The notes: a model not told the origin generated them from the sequence alone. A stretch of DNA of 32,829 bases from Deltaproteobacteria bacterium (GCA_016875315.1 VGRQ01000005.1:1-32829), one strand, 5' to 3'; counted from the stretch's first letter, positions 18,333 to 28,235 are shown. Program-made: numbers and translations.

Positions 18333-18800
18333 GTGGATGCCGACCTCGTCTTGTCCTTGCTCCGCGCACTCAACGCCTCGGGCGTGCGCTACAAGGTGGT
18401 TGGCGGCGTGGCGCTCAACCTCCACGGCCTGCCGCGAGCCACGCGCGACCTCGACATCTTCGTCGCGCCCGACGCCGAGAACGTGTCCCGGCTGCGGCTG
18501 GCGCTCGACTCGGTCTTCCACGACCCGGAGATCGCCGGCATCACCGAGGACGACCTCGCGGGCGCCTACCCCGCGGTGCAATACGTGCCGCCCACCGGGT
18601 TCTTCCACGTCGATATCGTCGCCCGCCTCGGGGATGCCTGGAGCTACGACGACATCGAGGCGTCGCCCGTCGTCGTCGATGGTGTTTCCATTCCTGTCGC
18701 GACGCCAACGACGCTGGTCCGGATGAAGGCCGGCACGGTCAGGCCGCAGGATCACGCGGACGCCGCCCGCCTCCGCGCTCGTTTCGGGGTGAAGGACTAG
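18333..18800 (+). CDS. Nucleotidyltransferase, AbiEii/MNT-like
   Basis: VRYKVVGGVALNLHGLPRATRDLDIFVAPDAENV: GG..N-x-HG..R.T.DLDI NTase signature. Confidence 0.8.
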   Translation: MDADLVLSLLRALNASGVRYKVVGGVALNLHGLPRATRDLDIFVAPDAENVSRLRLALDSVFHDPEIAGITEDDLAGAYPAVQYVPPTGFFHVDIVARLGDAWSYDDIEASPVVVDGVSIPVATPTTLVRMKAGTVRPQDHADAARLRARFGVKD

Positions 18801-19037
18801 GTGCCCGTGCGCCGCCTCCGCTCCCTCGACGAGGCCGAGGAGGCCGCCTGGGTCAACCCGGGCGACCCCCGGCTCTGGAGCACCATCCGCGAGGTGTGGC
18901 GGCTCGCCGACCGGCTGGCGCCGATCCGGTTCCCACCCGGCGTGTACCGGCACCGGAGCATCGAGGAGGCCAACGCGCAGGCGGAGGCCTGGGAGCGCGA
19001 GGCTTACACCCGGCTCGTGGCGTCGCGGGCGCAGTAG
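18801..19037 (+). CDS. Small conserved protein paired with the NTase
   Basis: GTG directly follows the NTase stop: MPVRRLRSLDEAEEAAWVNPGDPRLWSTIREVWRLADRLAPIRFPPGVYRHRSIEEANAQAEAWE. Confidence 0.7.
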   Translation: MPVRRLRSLDEAEEAAWVNPGDPRLWSTIREVWRLADRLAPIRFPPGVYRHRSIEEANAQAEAWEREAYTRLVASRAQ

Positions 19038-19822
19038 TCCCGGATCGCCAGCACGTCGCGGAGCAGGGCCTCGAGGTCGCCGAGGCGCAGCATGTTCGCG
19101 GCGTCGGAGGGGCTGTTGTCCGGGTCGTCGTGTACCTCGGCGAAGAGCGCGTCGATGCCCACGGCTGCCGCCGCGCGGGCGAGCGCGTGTACGTACTGCC
19201 GGTCGCCCACGGTCTTGTCGCCGCCGCCCCCGGGCGACTGCACCGAGTGCGTGGCGTCGAAGCACACCGGCACGCCGAGGGCCCGCATCCGGGGGAGCGA
19301 GCGGTAGTCCACCACGAGGTCGTGGTAGCCGAAGCTGGCCCCGCGCTCGGTGAGCATCACGCGGTCGCGACCTACCTTGTCGACCGCGCCGGCCATCTGG
19401 CCCGGGGCCATGAACTGTCCCTTCTTGACGTTGACCGGCTTGCCGGTGGCCGAGCAGGCCAGGAGCAGGTCGGTCTGGCGGCAGAGGAAGGCGGGCACCT
19501 GGAGCAGGTCGACCACCTGCGCGGCGGCGGCGGCCTGCTCGGGCAGGTGTACGTCGGTGGTGACGGGCACGCCCAGTCGCGACCTGATTTGTGCGAGTCG
19601 CGACAGCCCCTCGTCGATGCCCGCGCCGCGACCGGCCGAGGCCGAGCTGCGGTTGGCCTTGTCGAAGCTCGCCTTGAACACCCAGCGCACCCCGGCACGG
19701 GCACAGGCCTCGGCGATGCCGTCGGCCACGCGCTCGGTGACGCCCGGCCCCTCGATCACGCAGGGACCGAGGATGAAGAAGAAGTCACGACCGGCGACGA
19801 TGTTGCCCACGGTGAAGCTCAC
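19004..19822 (-). CDS. kdsA: 3-deoxy-8-phosphooctulonate synthase
   Basis: GTG at 19822 overlaps the upstream kdsD stop. FILGPCVIEGPGVTERVADGIAE, FKASFDKANRSS, GVPVTTDVHLPEQ, LQVPAFLCRQTDLL, VNVKKGQFMAPGQM, FDATHSVQSPGG. Confidence 0.96.
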   Translation of the reverse strand: MSFTVGNIVAGRDFFFILGPCVIEGPGVTERVADGIAEACARAGVRWVFKASFDKANRSSASAGRGAGIDEGLSRLAQIRSRLGVPVTTDVHLPEQAAAAAQVVDLLQVPAFLCRQTDLLLACSATGKPVNVKKGQFMAPGQMAGAVDKVGRDRVMLTERGASFGYHDLVVDYRSLPRMRALGVPVCFDATHSVQSPGGGGDKTVGDRQYVHALARAAAAVGIDALFAEVHDDPDNSPSDAANMLRLGDLEALLRDVLAIRDYCARDATSRV

Positions 19823-20703
19823 GCGCCCATCCCCGCCCGCACGAGGTCGTGCAGGCGCACCAGCCCCACGTAGGTGCCCGCGTCGTCGACCACCGGCAGC
19901 ACGCTGAGCTGCGAGGCGCGTCGCTCCATGCGATCGAGGGCCACGCTGGCGGGATCGTCGGCGTGGACCGTCACCGGGTGGCGGGTGCAGAACTCGCCCA
20001 CCGGTCGCGACAGGGCAGAAGGGTCCTGGCCCACGGCCCGGCGGAGGTCGCCGTCGGTGAAGATGCCGCCCCCGTCCACCAGCACCGCGCCCTGCGCGAG
20101 GCGAGGGATGCAGTCCAGGAGTGGCGTGGCGGGGCCAACGAGGGGAGGCGGCAACATCAGGCTGCGCACCGGCCGGCGCGCCAGCGAGATGAGACCCCCC
20201 GGGTGGTGCAGCGCGTCGCCCTCGCGCAGCGCGAGCGCGAGGCTGTCGACCAGCGCGCAGGCCACGGCGAAGCTGGTGGCGGGCGCGTCGCCGCCGGCCT
20301 CCTCGTCTACCGAGCAATCAAGTGTCGCGACTGCTAACTCAGCTAGGGGCGAGGCCGCCGAGCACACCGACACCACCGGCACCGTCACGCTGCCAACGAG
20401 GCGGAGCACCTCCGCCGTGCGGCCGGAGTGGCTGGCCGCCACCAGGGCGTCGCCGGCGCCGATCGCGCCGAGGTCGCCGTGCAGCGCGTCGACGGGGTGG
20501 ACGTAAACGGCGCGCCGACCGAAACTACACAGTGTCGCGGCGAGTTTCTGGGCCACGAGCGCGCTCTTGCCGAGCCCGGTGGTCCACACCGTGGCGGCGG
20601 GTGCCAGCGCCGCGATCGCCGCCGCCCAGCGCCCCTCGTTGCGCGCGTGGGCGCGGGCGAGGGCCTCGGCGGCGAGCAGGAGCGGACGTCCCGGGTCGTT
20701 CAC
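19819..20703 (-). CDS. kdsD: Arabinose-5-phosphate isomerase, KdsD/KpsF (SIS + CBS domains)
   Basis: TTGLGKSALVAQKLAATLCSFGRRAVYVHPVDALHGDLGAIGAGDALVAASHSGRTAEVLRL plus GGGIFTDGDLRRAVG and CBS-like C-terminus. Confidence 0.93.
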   Translation of the reverse strand: MNDPGRPLLLAAEALARAHARNEGRWAAAIAALAPAATVWTTGLGKSALVAQKLAATLCSFGRRAVYVHPVDALHGDLGAIGAGDALVAASHSGRTAEVLRLVGSVTVPVVSVCSAASPLAELAVATLDCSVDEEAGGDAPATSFAVACALVDSLALALREGDALHHPGGLISLARRPVRSLMLPPPLVGPATPLLDCIPRLAQGAVLVDGGGIFTDGDLRRAVGQDPSALSRPVGEFCTRHPVTVHADDPASVALDRMERRASQLSVLPVVDDAGTYVGLVRLHDLVRAGMGA

Positions 20704-20727
20704 CGCGCCGGGCTATCGCGAGCGCCG

Positions 20728-21453
20728 CTACTTGGCCGAGGCCGACTGTCGAGCGACGTAGGGGAAGTCCTGCTTGCGACCAGCCGGGTCGCGGTCGGCG
20801 CGCGGCTTCCGGGGGGGCAGGCGGAACATCACGGCGCAGGTGGTGACGAGCCAGCCGAGCCACACCGGCCCCGCGAGCAAGAGGAAGTCCGCTGCCACCG
20901 GCGTCCAGGCCTGGCCGACCACGCCCATGGTCATCACCCCGGCCACCAGCCCCCAGCCAGACAGCCACATCGGCAGGTGCGTGGCGCGGGCCATCCCCAG
21001 CGAGAGCAACACCATCGACACGCCCCAGAGCAGGTTGAACAGCGCGTCGGCGGTGAGCGCGATGGCGAGCAGTGTCTGCCCCAGCACGTCCTCGCCGTGG
21101 GGCAGGTGGGTGACGACCACGAACGGGAGCATCGAGCCCCCGGCGTTGACGATCGCCGCCATCATCGTGAGCGCGGCGCCCGGCCAGGCGTAGGGGCCGA
21201 TGGCGCGGGCGAGGCCCGACACCCATGGCACCAACAGCGCCATCGACAGCGTGAACGACCACGCGCTCCACGCCGCCGCGCCGCTGTGCTGCTGGGCCGC
21301 GTAGAACCAGCGGTCGAGGGTTTCCGGGCGGTAGGCCCCCTCGATGTCGAGGCTCAGCGCCACGCCCAGGACGCTGAGCAGGGCAGAGAGCACACCGCAG
21401 CCGGCGGCGACACGATTGGGCTCAGCGTTCACCTGCACGGTCCTAGGGTACAC
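20728..21453 (-). CDS. Multi-pass membrane protein (DUF4386-like)
   Basis: Several hydrophobic TM segments, coherent minus-strand frame. Confidence 0.75.
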   Translation of the reverse strand: MYPRTVQVNAEPNRVAAGCGVLSALLSVLGVALSLDIEGAYRPETLDRWFYAAQQHSGAAAWSAWSFTLSMALLVPWVSGLARAIGPYAWPGAALTMMAAIVNAGGSMLPFVVVTHLPHGEDVLGQTLLAIALTADALFNLLWGVSMVLLSLGMARATHLPMWLSGWGLVAGVMTMGVVGQAWTPVAADFLLLAGPVWLGWLVTTCAVMFRLPPRKPRADRDPAGRKQDFPYVARQSASAK

Positions 21454-21465
21454 CCGCCCATCGGT

Positions 21466-22227
21466 TCACTGGCCGCCGGATTGAGTCTCGCGCGCAACAA
21501 TCTCGGCCAGGGCTTGCCTGAGCGCGGAGCCCACGTCGCTCCCTTCACCGGCCCGGGCCCCGTCGATCATCTCGATGGGCGCGATCTCCTTGAGGGTGCT
21601 GAGCGCGTAGAGCTCGTCGTAGCGGGCGGCGGGTAGCGGCGCCTCCCGCAGCTCGATGCCGGCCTCGCGCGCGGCGTCGATCGCGGCGGCGCGGGTGATT
21701 CCCGGCAGGATGCGGCCATCGAGCGGCGGCGTGATCGCGACGCCGTCGCGGACCGCGAGCAGGTTGCTCCGGCTGCACTCGGTCCAGTGGCCCCGGCCGT
21801 CGAGGAAGATGAGCTCGTCGGCACCGGCACGCGCCGCCGCCAGCTCCCAGCCAGCGCGGCTGGTGTGCTTCACCCAGCCGGGCAGCCAGGGCGGCGGCTC
21901 GAAGGGGGCGGTGGCCACGGCAATGGCCCGCCCCACGCGGCGGTGGTCGAGCGGTCGCGAGATCACCACGCGATGCCTCGGCGTGAGGAACAGGTTGACG
22001 GCTTGGTCATCCACGATGTCGAGCTGCACAATGTCGCGACGCAACTTGTCGAGCGGGCAGGGGACGTCCATGAACGCCGCGCTCCGGGCGAGGCGTTCGA
22101 GGTGGGCCTCGAGGCGGAAGAGTCGCGGCCCGTAGCTGCGCAGCGTCTCGAAGGCGGCCAGTCCCCGGGTGAACCCGGCGTCGTCCGCGGGCAGTTGGGC
22201 GTCGGCATGGCCGTCGACCAGCACCAT
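21466..22227 (-). CDS. Class IV PLP-dependent aminotransferase (PabC/Ilv-type)
   Basis: DDAGFTRGLAAFETLRSYGPRLFRLEAHLERL, VKHTSRAGWELAAARAGADELIFLDGRGHWTECSRSNLLAV, ILPGITRAAAIDAAREAGIEL. Confidence 0.9.
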   Translation of the reverse strand: MVLVDGHADAQLPADDAGFTRGLAAFETLRSYGPRLFRLEAHLERLARSAAFMDVPCPLDKLRRDIVQLDIVDDQAVNLFLTPRHRVVISRPLDHRRVGRAIAVATAPFEPPPWLPGWVKHTSRAGWELAAARAGADELIFLDGRGHWTECSRSNLLAVRDGVAITPPLDGRILPGITRAAAIDAAREAGIELREAPLPAARYDELYALSTLKEIAPIEMIDGARAGEGSDVGSALRQALAEIVARETQSGGQ

Positions 22228-22262
22228 GTCCCATTCCTACCCCACTGGGGCGCCCCGCGACT

Positions 22263-22278
22263 GGGGCACGCGTGCCCC
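22263..22278. repeat. 16-bp perfect palindrome GGGGCACGCGTGCCCC
   Basis: Direct reading; lies in the intergenic region upstream of the subtilisin-like gene. Confidence 0.85.
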
Positions 22279-22309
22279 GCTCGCGCGGCAATTGTGTCGC
22301 GGGAACCGT

Positions 22310-22324
22310 TGGCACGGCGATTGC
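22310..22324 (+). promoter_or_regulatory. Sigma54-type -24/-12 promoter
   Basis: TGGCACG-GCGA-TTGC matches TGGCACG-N4-TTGC with exact spacing, 31 bp upstream of ATG 22355. Confidence 0.7.
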
Positions 22325-22354
22325 GCTCCCCCCGGCGCTGCCCCGGGAGGCCCC

Positions 22355-23833
22355 ATGCTGCTGCTCGCCCTCGCCTGCGCCACCGACGAGGCCCCGTTGC
22401 TCGTCGACACCGAGCCCTACCTCGACGGCGAGGTGCTGGTGAAGGTGAGGGGCGACGAGGTCGACGCGATGAAGCTCGAAGACGAGAACGAGCTCGCCGA
22501 GGTGGATTCCATCGCCGGCATCGAGGTGCGGCGGATGGGCTTCGAGCGCGAGCGCCGGGTTCGCGACGTGATCGAGAAGCTCGAGATGGACCACCGCGTG
22601 GAGTTCGTGGAGCCGAACCACCTGGTCCGGATCGCGGGCACCGACCCCTACCGCAGCTACCAGTGGAACCTCGACGCCATCGGCACCGACGAGGCCTGGG
22701 CCACCACCACCGGCGGGGGCGTGGTCGTGGCGGTGCTCGACACCGGCGTGCGCACGGGTGGTCCCGACGGCCTGGCCACGGTGCTCGCCGGTTACGACTT
22801 CTACAACAACGACAACAACCCCACCGACGGCAACGGCCACGGCACCTTCGTGGCCGGCACCATCGCGCAGAACACCGGCAACGGCGTGGGGGTGAGCGGC
22901 GTGGCGCCCGGCGCGAAGATCCTGCCGGTGAAGGTGCTCGGCGACGGCGGCACCGGCGACATCAACGCCATCGCCAACGGGCTGGTGTGGGCCACCGACC
23001 AGGGCGCGAAGGTGGCAAACCTGAGCCTCGGCTCGGCATACCCCTCGGCCACCCTGGAAAACGCGTGCCGCTACGCCTACGACCGTGGCGTGACCGTGGT
23101 GGCCGCCACCGGCAACGAGTACGCCAGCAGCGTGGGCTACCCGGCCCGCTACGACACGGTCATCGCCGTGGGCGCCACCGGGCAGGGCGGCGCCCGGGCC
23201 GGCTACAGCAACCGCGGCACCGGCATCGACCTCGTGGCACCCGGCGGCGACCTGGGCAAGGACGTCGATGGCGACGGCTACGCCGATGGCATTCTCCAGG
23301 AAACCATCGAGAACGGGCGCTGGACCTACACCTTCTGGGAGGGCACCTCGATGGCCACGCCGCACGTCGCGGCGGCGGCCGCCCTGCTCTACGCGTCGGG
23401 GGAGACCAGCCCCCAGGGCGTCTACCGGGTGCTCACCGACACCGCCCGCGATCTCGGCAGCGCCGGCTACGACACCAGCTACGGCTACGGCCAGGTAGAC
23501 CTCGCGGCGGCGGTGGCCGGGGTCGACAGCGCCGCGCCGCCGCCCGAGGAGGAGACCACCCCCAGTGCCGGGCCCGACACGACGGCGCCCACGATCTCGG
23601 CGGTGAGCGGCTACACGCAGGGCAGCAAGTTCACGTTGCAGTGGACCACCGACGAGCCCGCCAGCTCCCACGTGAACTTCACCGGCTACGGCGAGTACGG
23701 CGATGCTTCGCTGACCACCGCCCACGCGCTGAGCTTCACCGGGAACGTCGGCTCCACCTACTACTTCACGCTGGTGTCGAAGGACGCCGCGGGGAACCGC
23801 GCCGAGACCAGCGAGTACTACATCAAGCTGTGA
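22355..23833 (+). CDS. Subtilisin-like (S8) serine protease lipoprotein with C-terminal Ig/fibronectin-like domain
   Basis: MLLLALAC lipobox; VVVAVLDTGV (Asp), NGHGTFVAGTIA (His), GTSMATPHVAAAAALL (Ser). Confidence 0.95.
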   Translation: MLLLALACATDEAPLLVDTEPYLDGEVLVKVRGDEVDAMKLEDENELAEVDSIAGIEVRRMGFERERRVRDVIEKLEMDHRVEFVEPNHLVRIAGTDPYRSYQWNLDAIGTDEAWATTTGGGVVVAVLDTGVRTGGPDGLATVLAGYDFYNNDNNPTDGNGHGTFVAGTIAQNTGNGVGVSGVAPGAKILPVKVLGDGGTGDINAIANGLVWATDQGAKVANLSLGSAYPSATLENACRYAYDRGVTVVAATGNEYASSVGYPARYDTVIAVGATGQGGARAGYSNRGTGIDLVAPGGDLGKDVDGDGYADGILQETIENGRWTYTFWEGTSMATPHVAAAAALLYASGETSPQGVYRVLTDTARDLGSAGYDTSYGYGQVDLAAAVAGVDSAAPPPEEETTPSAGPDTTAPTISAVSGYTQGSKFTLQWTTDEPASSHVNFTGYGEYGDASLTTAHALSFTGNVGSTYYFTLVSKDAAGNRAETSEYYIKL

Positions 23834-23846
23834 TAGCCCAGCCGGC

Positions 23847-24371
23847 ATGTTGATCCTCCTGCTCGCCTGTGCCAGCGACACCCCGGTGTGGGCGTTGCAG
23901 CAAGCCTCGGTGCTCCCCAGCGACAACGGCTTCACCGGTACCCAGGCCTGGGCCTTCTTCGCCGACGGCTGGACGCCCGAGGCCGGGGCCGACGGCTACC
24001 TCTGCACCCGGGCCCAGACCCTCACCGGGGCCACCACCACCGTGGCCGACTGCGCCGACTGCCGCGTGGCCTACACGCTGGAGGTGGAGGAGCTGGGCAC
24101 CGACTGCGAGGGCGACATCGCCACCGCCGACGCCTACGCCGGCCCCGCCATCTACGCGATCGCCGAGGTGCCCGAGGCGCTCGCCGACGGCGATCCCCAC
24201 CCCGGCGACAGCTTCGGCTGGTTCGTGGCCTGGGGCGAGGGAGAAGAGCTGTCCGCGCTGGGCTGGGCCTACCCGGAAGACCTCGACCTCACCGGCGAGG
24301 AGGGCCTCCCCGGCTGGTCGGCCGACCGGGTGTACACGCTCTACCCGGCGCTGGCCTGGGACATCCAGTAG
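23847..24371 (+). CDS. Lipoprotein of unknown function
   Basis: MLILLLACASD lipobox; longest in-frame start; coherent Trp/Tyr-rich translation. Confidence 0.75.
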   Translation: MLILLLACASDTPVWALQQASVLPSDNGFTGTQAWAFFADGWTPEAGADGYLCTRAQTLTGATTTVADCADCRVAYTLEVEELGTDCEGDIATADAYAGPAIYAIAEVPEALADGDPHPGDSFGWFVAWGEGEELSALGWAYPEDLDLTGEEGLPGWSADRVYTLYPALAWDIQ

Positions 24372-24416
24372 GAGGGGGGCCTTCCCCGGTTCGCTGCCGG
24401 TGGGGGGAGAGCGCCC

Positions 24417-24515
24417 CGACGAGCGTGCTAACAGCACACTCGTCGCCTGCCGCCCGGAGCCCGCGGAGGGCGGCAGGTCGGGCGCGGTAGGGGGGCACCT
24501 GCAGGGGTGCCCCCC
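24417..24515. terminator. Three consecutive stem-loops between convergent genes
   Basis: CGACGAG-c-GTGCT/AGCAC-a-CTCGTCG (24417-24445); CCTGCCGCCC/GGGCGGCAGG (24446-24477); GGGGGGCACC/GGTGCCCCCC (24490-24515). No U tract, so the terminator role is uncertain. Confidence 0.55.
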
Positions 24516-24527
24516 TCGACAAAGAAT

Positions 24528-24609
24528 CGGGCGGAGCGACCCTGGAACCCTTTACGAGCTCCATCCGTGGGAGCTACGGCCACCGGAGGGGGCCGGGCCG
24601 CTCCGCCCG
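24528..24609. repeat. 11-bp perfect inverted repeat enclosing a smaller hairpin
   Basis: CGGGCGGAGCG (24528-24538)/CGCTCCGCCCG (24599-24609), with internal AGCTCC...GGAGCT. Confidence 0.8.
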
Positions 24610-24637
24610 TTACTAGTGTGACCCCGGAATCGGCTGC

Positions 24638-25252
<615 letters not shown>

Positions 25253-25443
25253 GGTTTGCCCGTGAGCGTCGTCCGACGCCCCGACCCAGTGCCAGTGTAG
25301 CCACCCCGCGAGCCGCCTACCACCGCGACAACCGCGTCGTGGTTGGCCCTAGGCTCGCCGCGTGGCGAGGACCACGCCGCCCATGGTCAAGAGCCCCGCG
25401 TCGAGGGTGAAGGGGCACGGGGGGCGCGGGCTATCCTCCGGCG

Positions 25444-26316
25444 GTGCGCCGCGTTGCCCTCGGCCTGCTCGCCCTCGCGCTGGTGCTCGTGCCGGTGGAG
25501 GGGCTCGCGCGGCGCCACGAGGGGGGCACCGAGCTGCTCGGGAGCGAGCGCCGCTACCGCACCCGCCCCTACACCTATGGCAGCAACCAGGAGGGTTTCT
25601 TCGAGCGGGAGCTGCCCCGCGAGAAGGCCCCCGGCACCCGGCGCATCGCCGTGCTCGGCGACTCGATGACCTGGGGCACCACCACCCCGGAGGAGGCCTG
25701 GCCTCGCGCCGTGGAGCGGGCGCTCGGCGGGGAGGTGCTCAACTTCTCCACCTACGGCTACGACATCCGGCAGTCGCGAGCCACCTTGCCGGAGGCACTG
25801 GCCTACGACCCCGACCTCGTGCTGTTCGGCGCCTACTGGAACGACCACGTGCCCACCCGCGCGATCACCGTCGGCACCACGCCCCTGGTGGTGTGGCTCG
25901 AGGAGCGGGGGCCGCTCTGGCGCGCGTCGGCGGCGTGGCGGGCCCTCGATGGCTACCTCCACCGCCACCGGTGGACGTTTCAGCCCGAGCCTGGCTTCTT
26001 CGAGCGCGAGCTGCGGCGCCTCGCGGAGGAGGTGGGCGCGCGCCCGCTCGGGGTGGTGGTGCTCGCCCCGCACGCGCTGTCGCCCGGGGTAGAGGCCTGC
26101 GTGGCCTACGGCGTGGCGAGAGCACAGTGCGAGACAGCATCGCGACTCACGGCGGAGTTGCTCGCGACGTCGCGCGCGCTCGGCCTGCGCACGATCGACG
26201 CCACCGGCGCGCTCGCGGCGCCCTCCCCCCCGGCCAACGCCGCCGACTGGGAGCATCCCGGTCCCGAGGGGCAGCGCGCCATCGGCCGCCTCGTGGCGCA
26301 GGCGCTGTCGCCATGA
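25444..26316 (+). CDS. SGNH/GDSL-type hydrolase, exported or membrane-anchored
   Basis: N-terminal hydrophobic segment; RRIAVLGDSMTWG block I, ...DPDLVLFGAYWND, ...DWEHPGPEGQRAIG. Confidence 0.85.
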   Translation: MRRVALGLLALALVLVPVEGLARRHEGGTELLGSERRYRTRPYTYGSNQEGFFERELPREKAPGTRRIAVLGDSMTWGTTTPEEAWPRAVERALGGEVLNFSTYGYDIRQSRATLPEALAYDPDLVLFGAYWNDHVPTRAITVGTTPLVVWLEERGPLWRASAAWRALDGYLHRHRWTFQPEPGFFERELRRLAEEVGARPLGVVVLAPHALSPGVEACVAYGVARAQCETASRLTAELLATSRALGLRTIDATGALAAPSPPANAADWEHPGPEGQRAIGRLVAQALSP

Positions 26317-26891
26317 GGCTCCATCGCTGCCGCGCCGACTGTGGTCGCGACACGCCTGAGCACGAGTATCGCGACGCCTCGTACGCGCGGCAGATCTCGC
26401 CCGACCAGGCGGAGCTCGACGCGGCGCTCGGTCCGCTGTTGTTCCCCTCTGCCCGCCTGCTCCACGTGGGCCTCGGCTGCTCGTCGATCGCCCGCGCCTA
26501 CGCCGGCCGCGTGGCCGCCATCGATGGCATCACCGTGCTGCCCGAGGAGCTCCACGCCGCGCCTGCGTTGCCGAACTACCGCACCTGGCTCCTCAACAAG
26601 CACGCCCCCGGCCTGCGGGCGCTGCCCGGGCCTTACGACTTCATCATCGACAACAACCCCGGCACCTTCGCCTGCTGCCGCCGCCACTTCGAGGCGATGT
26701 TCGACACTTACGTGGCGTTGCTCGCCCCGGGCGGGCGCATCCTCACCCACGCGCGCGGCGCCGGCTGGAGCGGCGCGATCCGGCTGGGCTACCGTCACTG
26801 GGCGGCGCTGGGCCGGGCGCGAGGCCTCCAGGCGGTGCAGGTGTCGCCCTCGGTCTGGGCGCTCCTAGCGGCGGGGCCTGCTTCCCGATAG
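26313..26891 (+). CDS. SAM-dependent methyltransferase-like protein
   Basis: In-frame ATG at 26313 (ATGA overlap); SARLLHVGLGCSSIARAY resembles motif I; YDFIIDNNPGTF and LLAPGGRILTH follow. Confidence 0.65.
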   Translation: MRLHRCRADCGRDTPEHEYRDASYARQISPDQAELDAALGPLLFPSARLLHVGLGCSSIARAYAGRVAAIDGITVLPEELHAAPALPNYRTWLLNKHAPGLRALPGPYDFIIDNNPGTFACCRRHFEAMFDTYVALLAPGGRILTHARGAGWSGAIRLGYRHWAALGRARGLQAVQVSPSVWALLAAGPASR

Positions 26892-26916
26892 ACGCCGTCC
26901 CTCCCCGGGAGCCCCC

Positions 26917-28233
26917 TTGTCGCGCCGTCCAACCCTGCGCACCGAGCTTCCCGGCCCGCTCGCCCGCGCTCTCATCGAGCGCAGCAACGCGGCCGTGTCG
27001 CCGAGCTACACCCGCGACCACCCGCTCGTGGCCGAGCGCGCCGAGGGCGTGTGGATCACCGATCCCGACGGCAACGAGTTCCTCGACATGTCGGCTGGCA
27101 TCGCGGTCACCTCCACCGGCCACTGCCACCCCCGCGTGGTGGCCGCGATCCAGGAGCAGGCCGCGAAGCTCATCCACATGAGCGGCACCGACTTTTTCTA
27201 CCCGGTGCAGGGGCGCCTGGCCGACCGGCTGGTGAAGATGCAGCCGGTGGTGGGCGACAAGTGCAGGGTGTACTTCGGCAACTCGGGCACGGAGGCCAAC
27301 GAGGCGGCGATGAAACTCGCCCGCTTCTACACGGGACGGAAGAACTTCGTCGCCTTTCTCGACGCCTTCCACGGGCGCACGCTCGGGGCGCTCTCGCTCA
27401 CCGCGAGCAAGGCCCGGCAGCGCGAGGGCTTCGGCCCCTTCTTGCCCGCTTTCCACGGGATCTACCCCGATCCCTACCGCATGGGCGCCAACGCCACGCA
27501 GATCGCGCTCGACCACCTCGACAACCTCTTCCGCACGGTCTGCCCCCCCGAGGAAGTGGCCGCGCTCTTCGTGGAGCCGGTGCAGGGCGAGGGCGGCTAC
27601 ATCATCCCGCCCAGCGACTGGCTGGCCGCCCTGCGCGCGCTCTGCGACAAGCACGGCATCCTGCTGGTTTTCGACGAGGTGCAGTGCGGCTTGGGTCGCA
27701 CCGGCAAGATGTTCGCCTTCGAGCACTGGGGCGTGAAGCCCGACATCATCAGCCTTGCCAAGGGCATCGCCAGCGGCATGCCGCTCTCGGCCACGATCGC
27801 CAGCGAGCGCCTGATGCAGTGGAAGCCGGGCGCCCACGCGAGCACCTTCGGCGGCAACCCCATCGCCTGCGCCGCCGCGCACGCCACCCTCGACCTGCTC
27901 GAGGAGAGCCTGGTCGACAACAGCGCCCGCGTGGGCGAGCAGATGATGGGCATGCTGCGCGACGCGGTGGGCTCGCACCCCTACGTGGGCGACATCCGCG
28001 GCAAGGGCCTGATGATCGGCGTGGAGCTGGTGATGGACCGCGCGAGCAAGGAGCGCGCCTCCGACTTCCGCAACGCGCTGGTGATGGACTGTTTCTACCG
28101 CTCCGGCATGGTGGTCCTCGGCGCCGGCCGCAACGCCGTGCGATTCTGCCCGGGCCTCACCCTCTCGGTCGAGGAAGCCCAGACCGCCGTCGATCTCTTC
28201 GCCACTTCCCTCCACGCCCTCACCCAGGTGTAG
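26917..28233 (+). CDS. Class III PLP-dependent aminotransferase (GabT/ArgD-like)
   Basis: GNEFLDMSAGIAVTSTGHCHPRVV, NSGTEANEAAMKLAR, LVFDEVQCGLGRTGKMFAFEHWGVKPDIISLAKGIASGMPL. Confidence 0.94.
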   Translation: MSRRPTLRTELPGPLARALIERSNAAVSPSYTRDHPLVAERAEGVWITDPDGNEFLDMSAGIAVTSTGHCHPRVVAAIQEQAAKLIHMSGTDFFYPVQGRLADRLVKMQPVVGDKCRVYFGNSGTEANEAAMKLARFYTGRKNFVAFLDAFHGRTLGALSLTASKARQREGFGPFLPAFHGIYPDPYRMGANATQIALDHLDNLFRTVCPPEEVAALFVEPVQGEGGYIIPPSDWLAALRALCDKHGILLVFDEVQCGLGRTGKMFAFEHWGVKPDIISLAKGIASGMPLSATIASERLMQWKPGAHASTFGGNPIACAAAHATLDLLEESLVDNSARVGEQMMGMLRDAVGSHPYVGDIRGKGLMIGVELVMDRASKERASDFRNALVMDCFYRSGMVVLGAGRNAVRFCPGLTLSVEEAQTAVDLFATSLHALTQV

Positions 28234-28235
28234 CC

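Noticed and set aside
17220-19265. 681-aa minus-strand ORF
   Set aside because: Antisense shadow of TDO and the NTase module.
22007-23935. 642-aa minus-strand ORF
   Set aside because: Antisense shadow of the subtilisin-like gene, whose catalytic triad is clear on the plus strand.
24528-24609. Possible integron attC site
   Set aside because: The long palindromic shape was suggestive, but the ends lack paired GTTRRRY/RYYYAAC boxes and no integrase is present.
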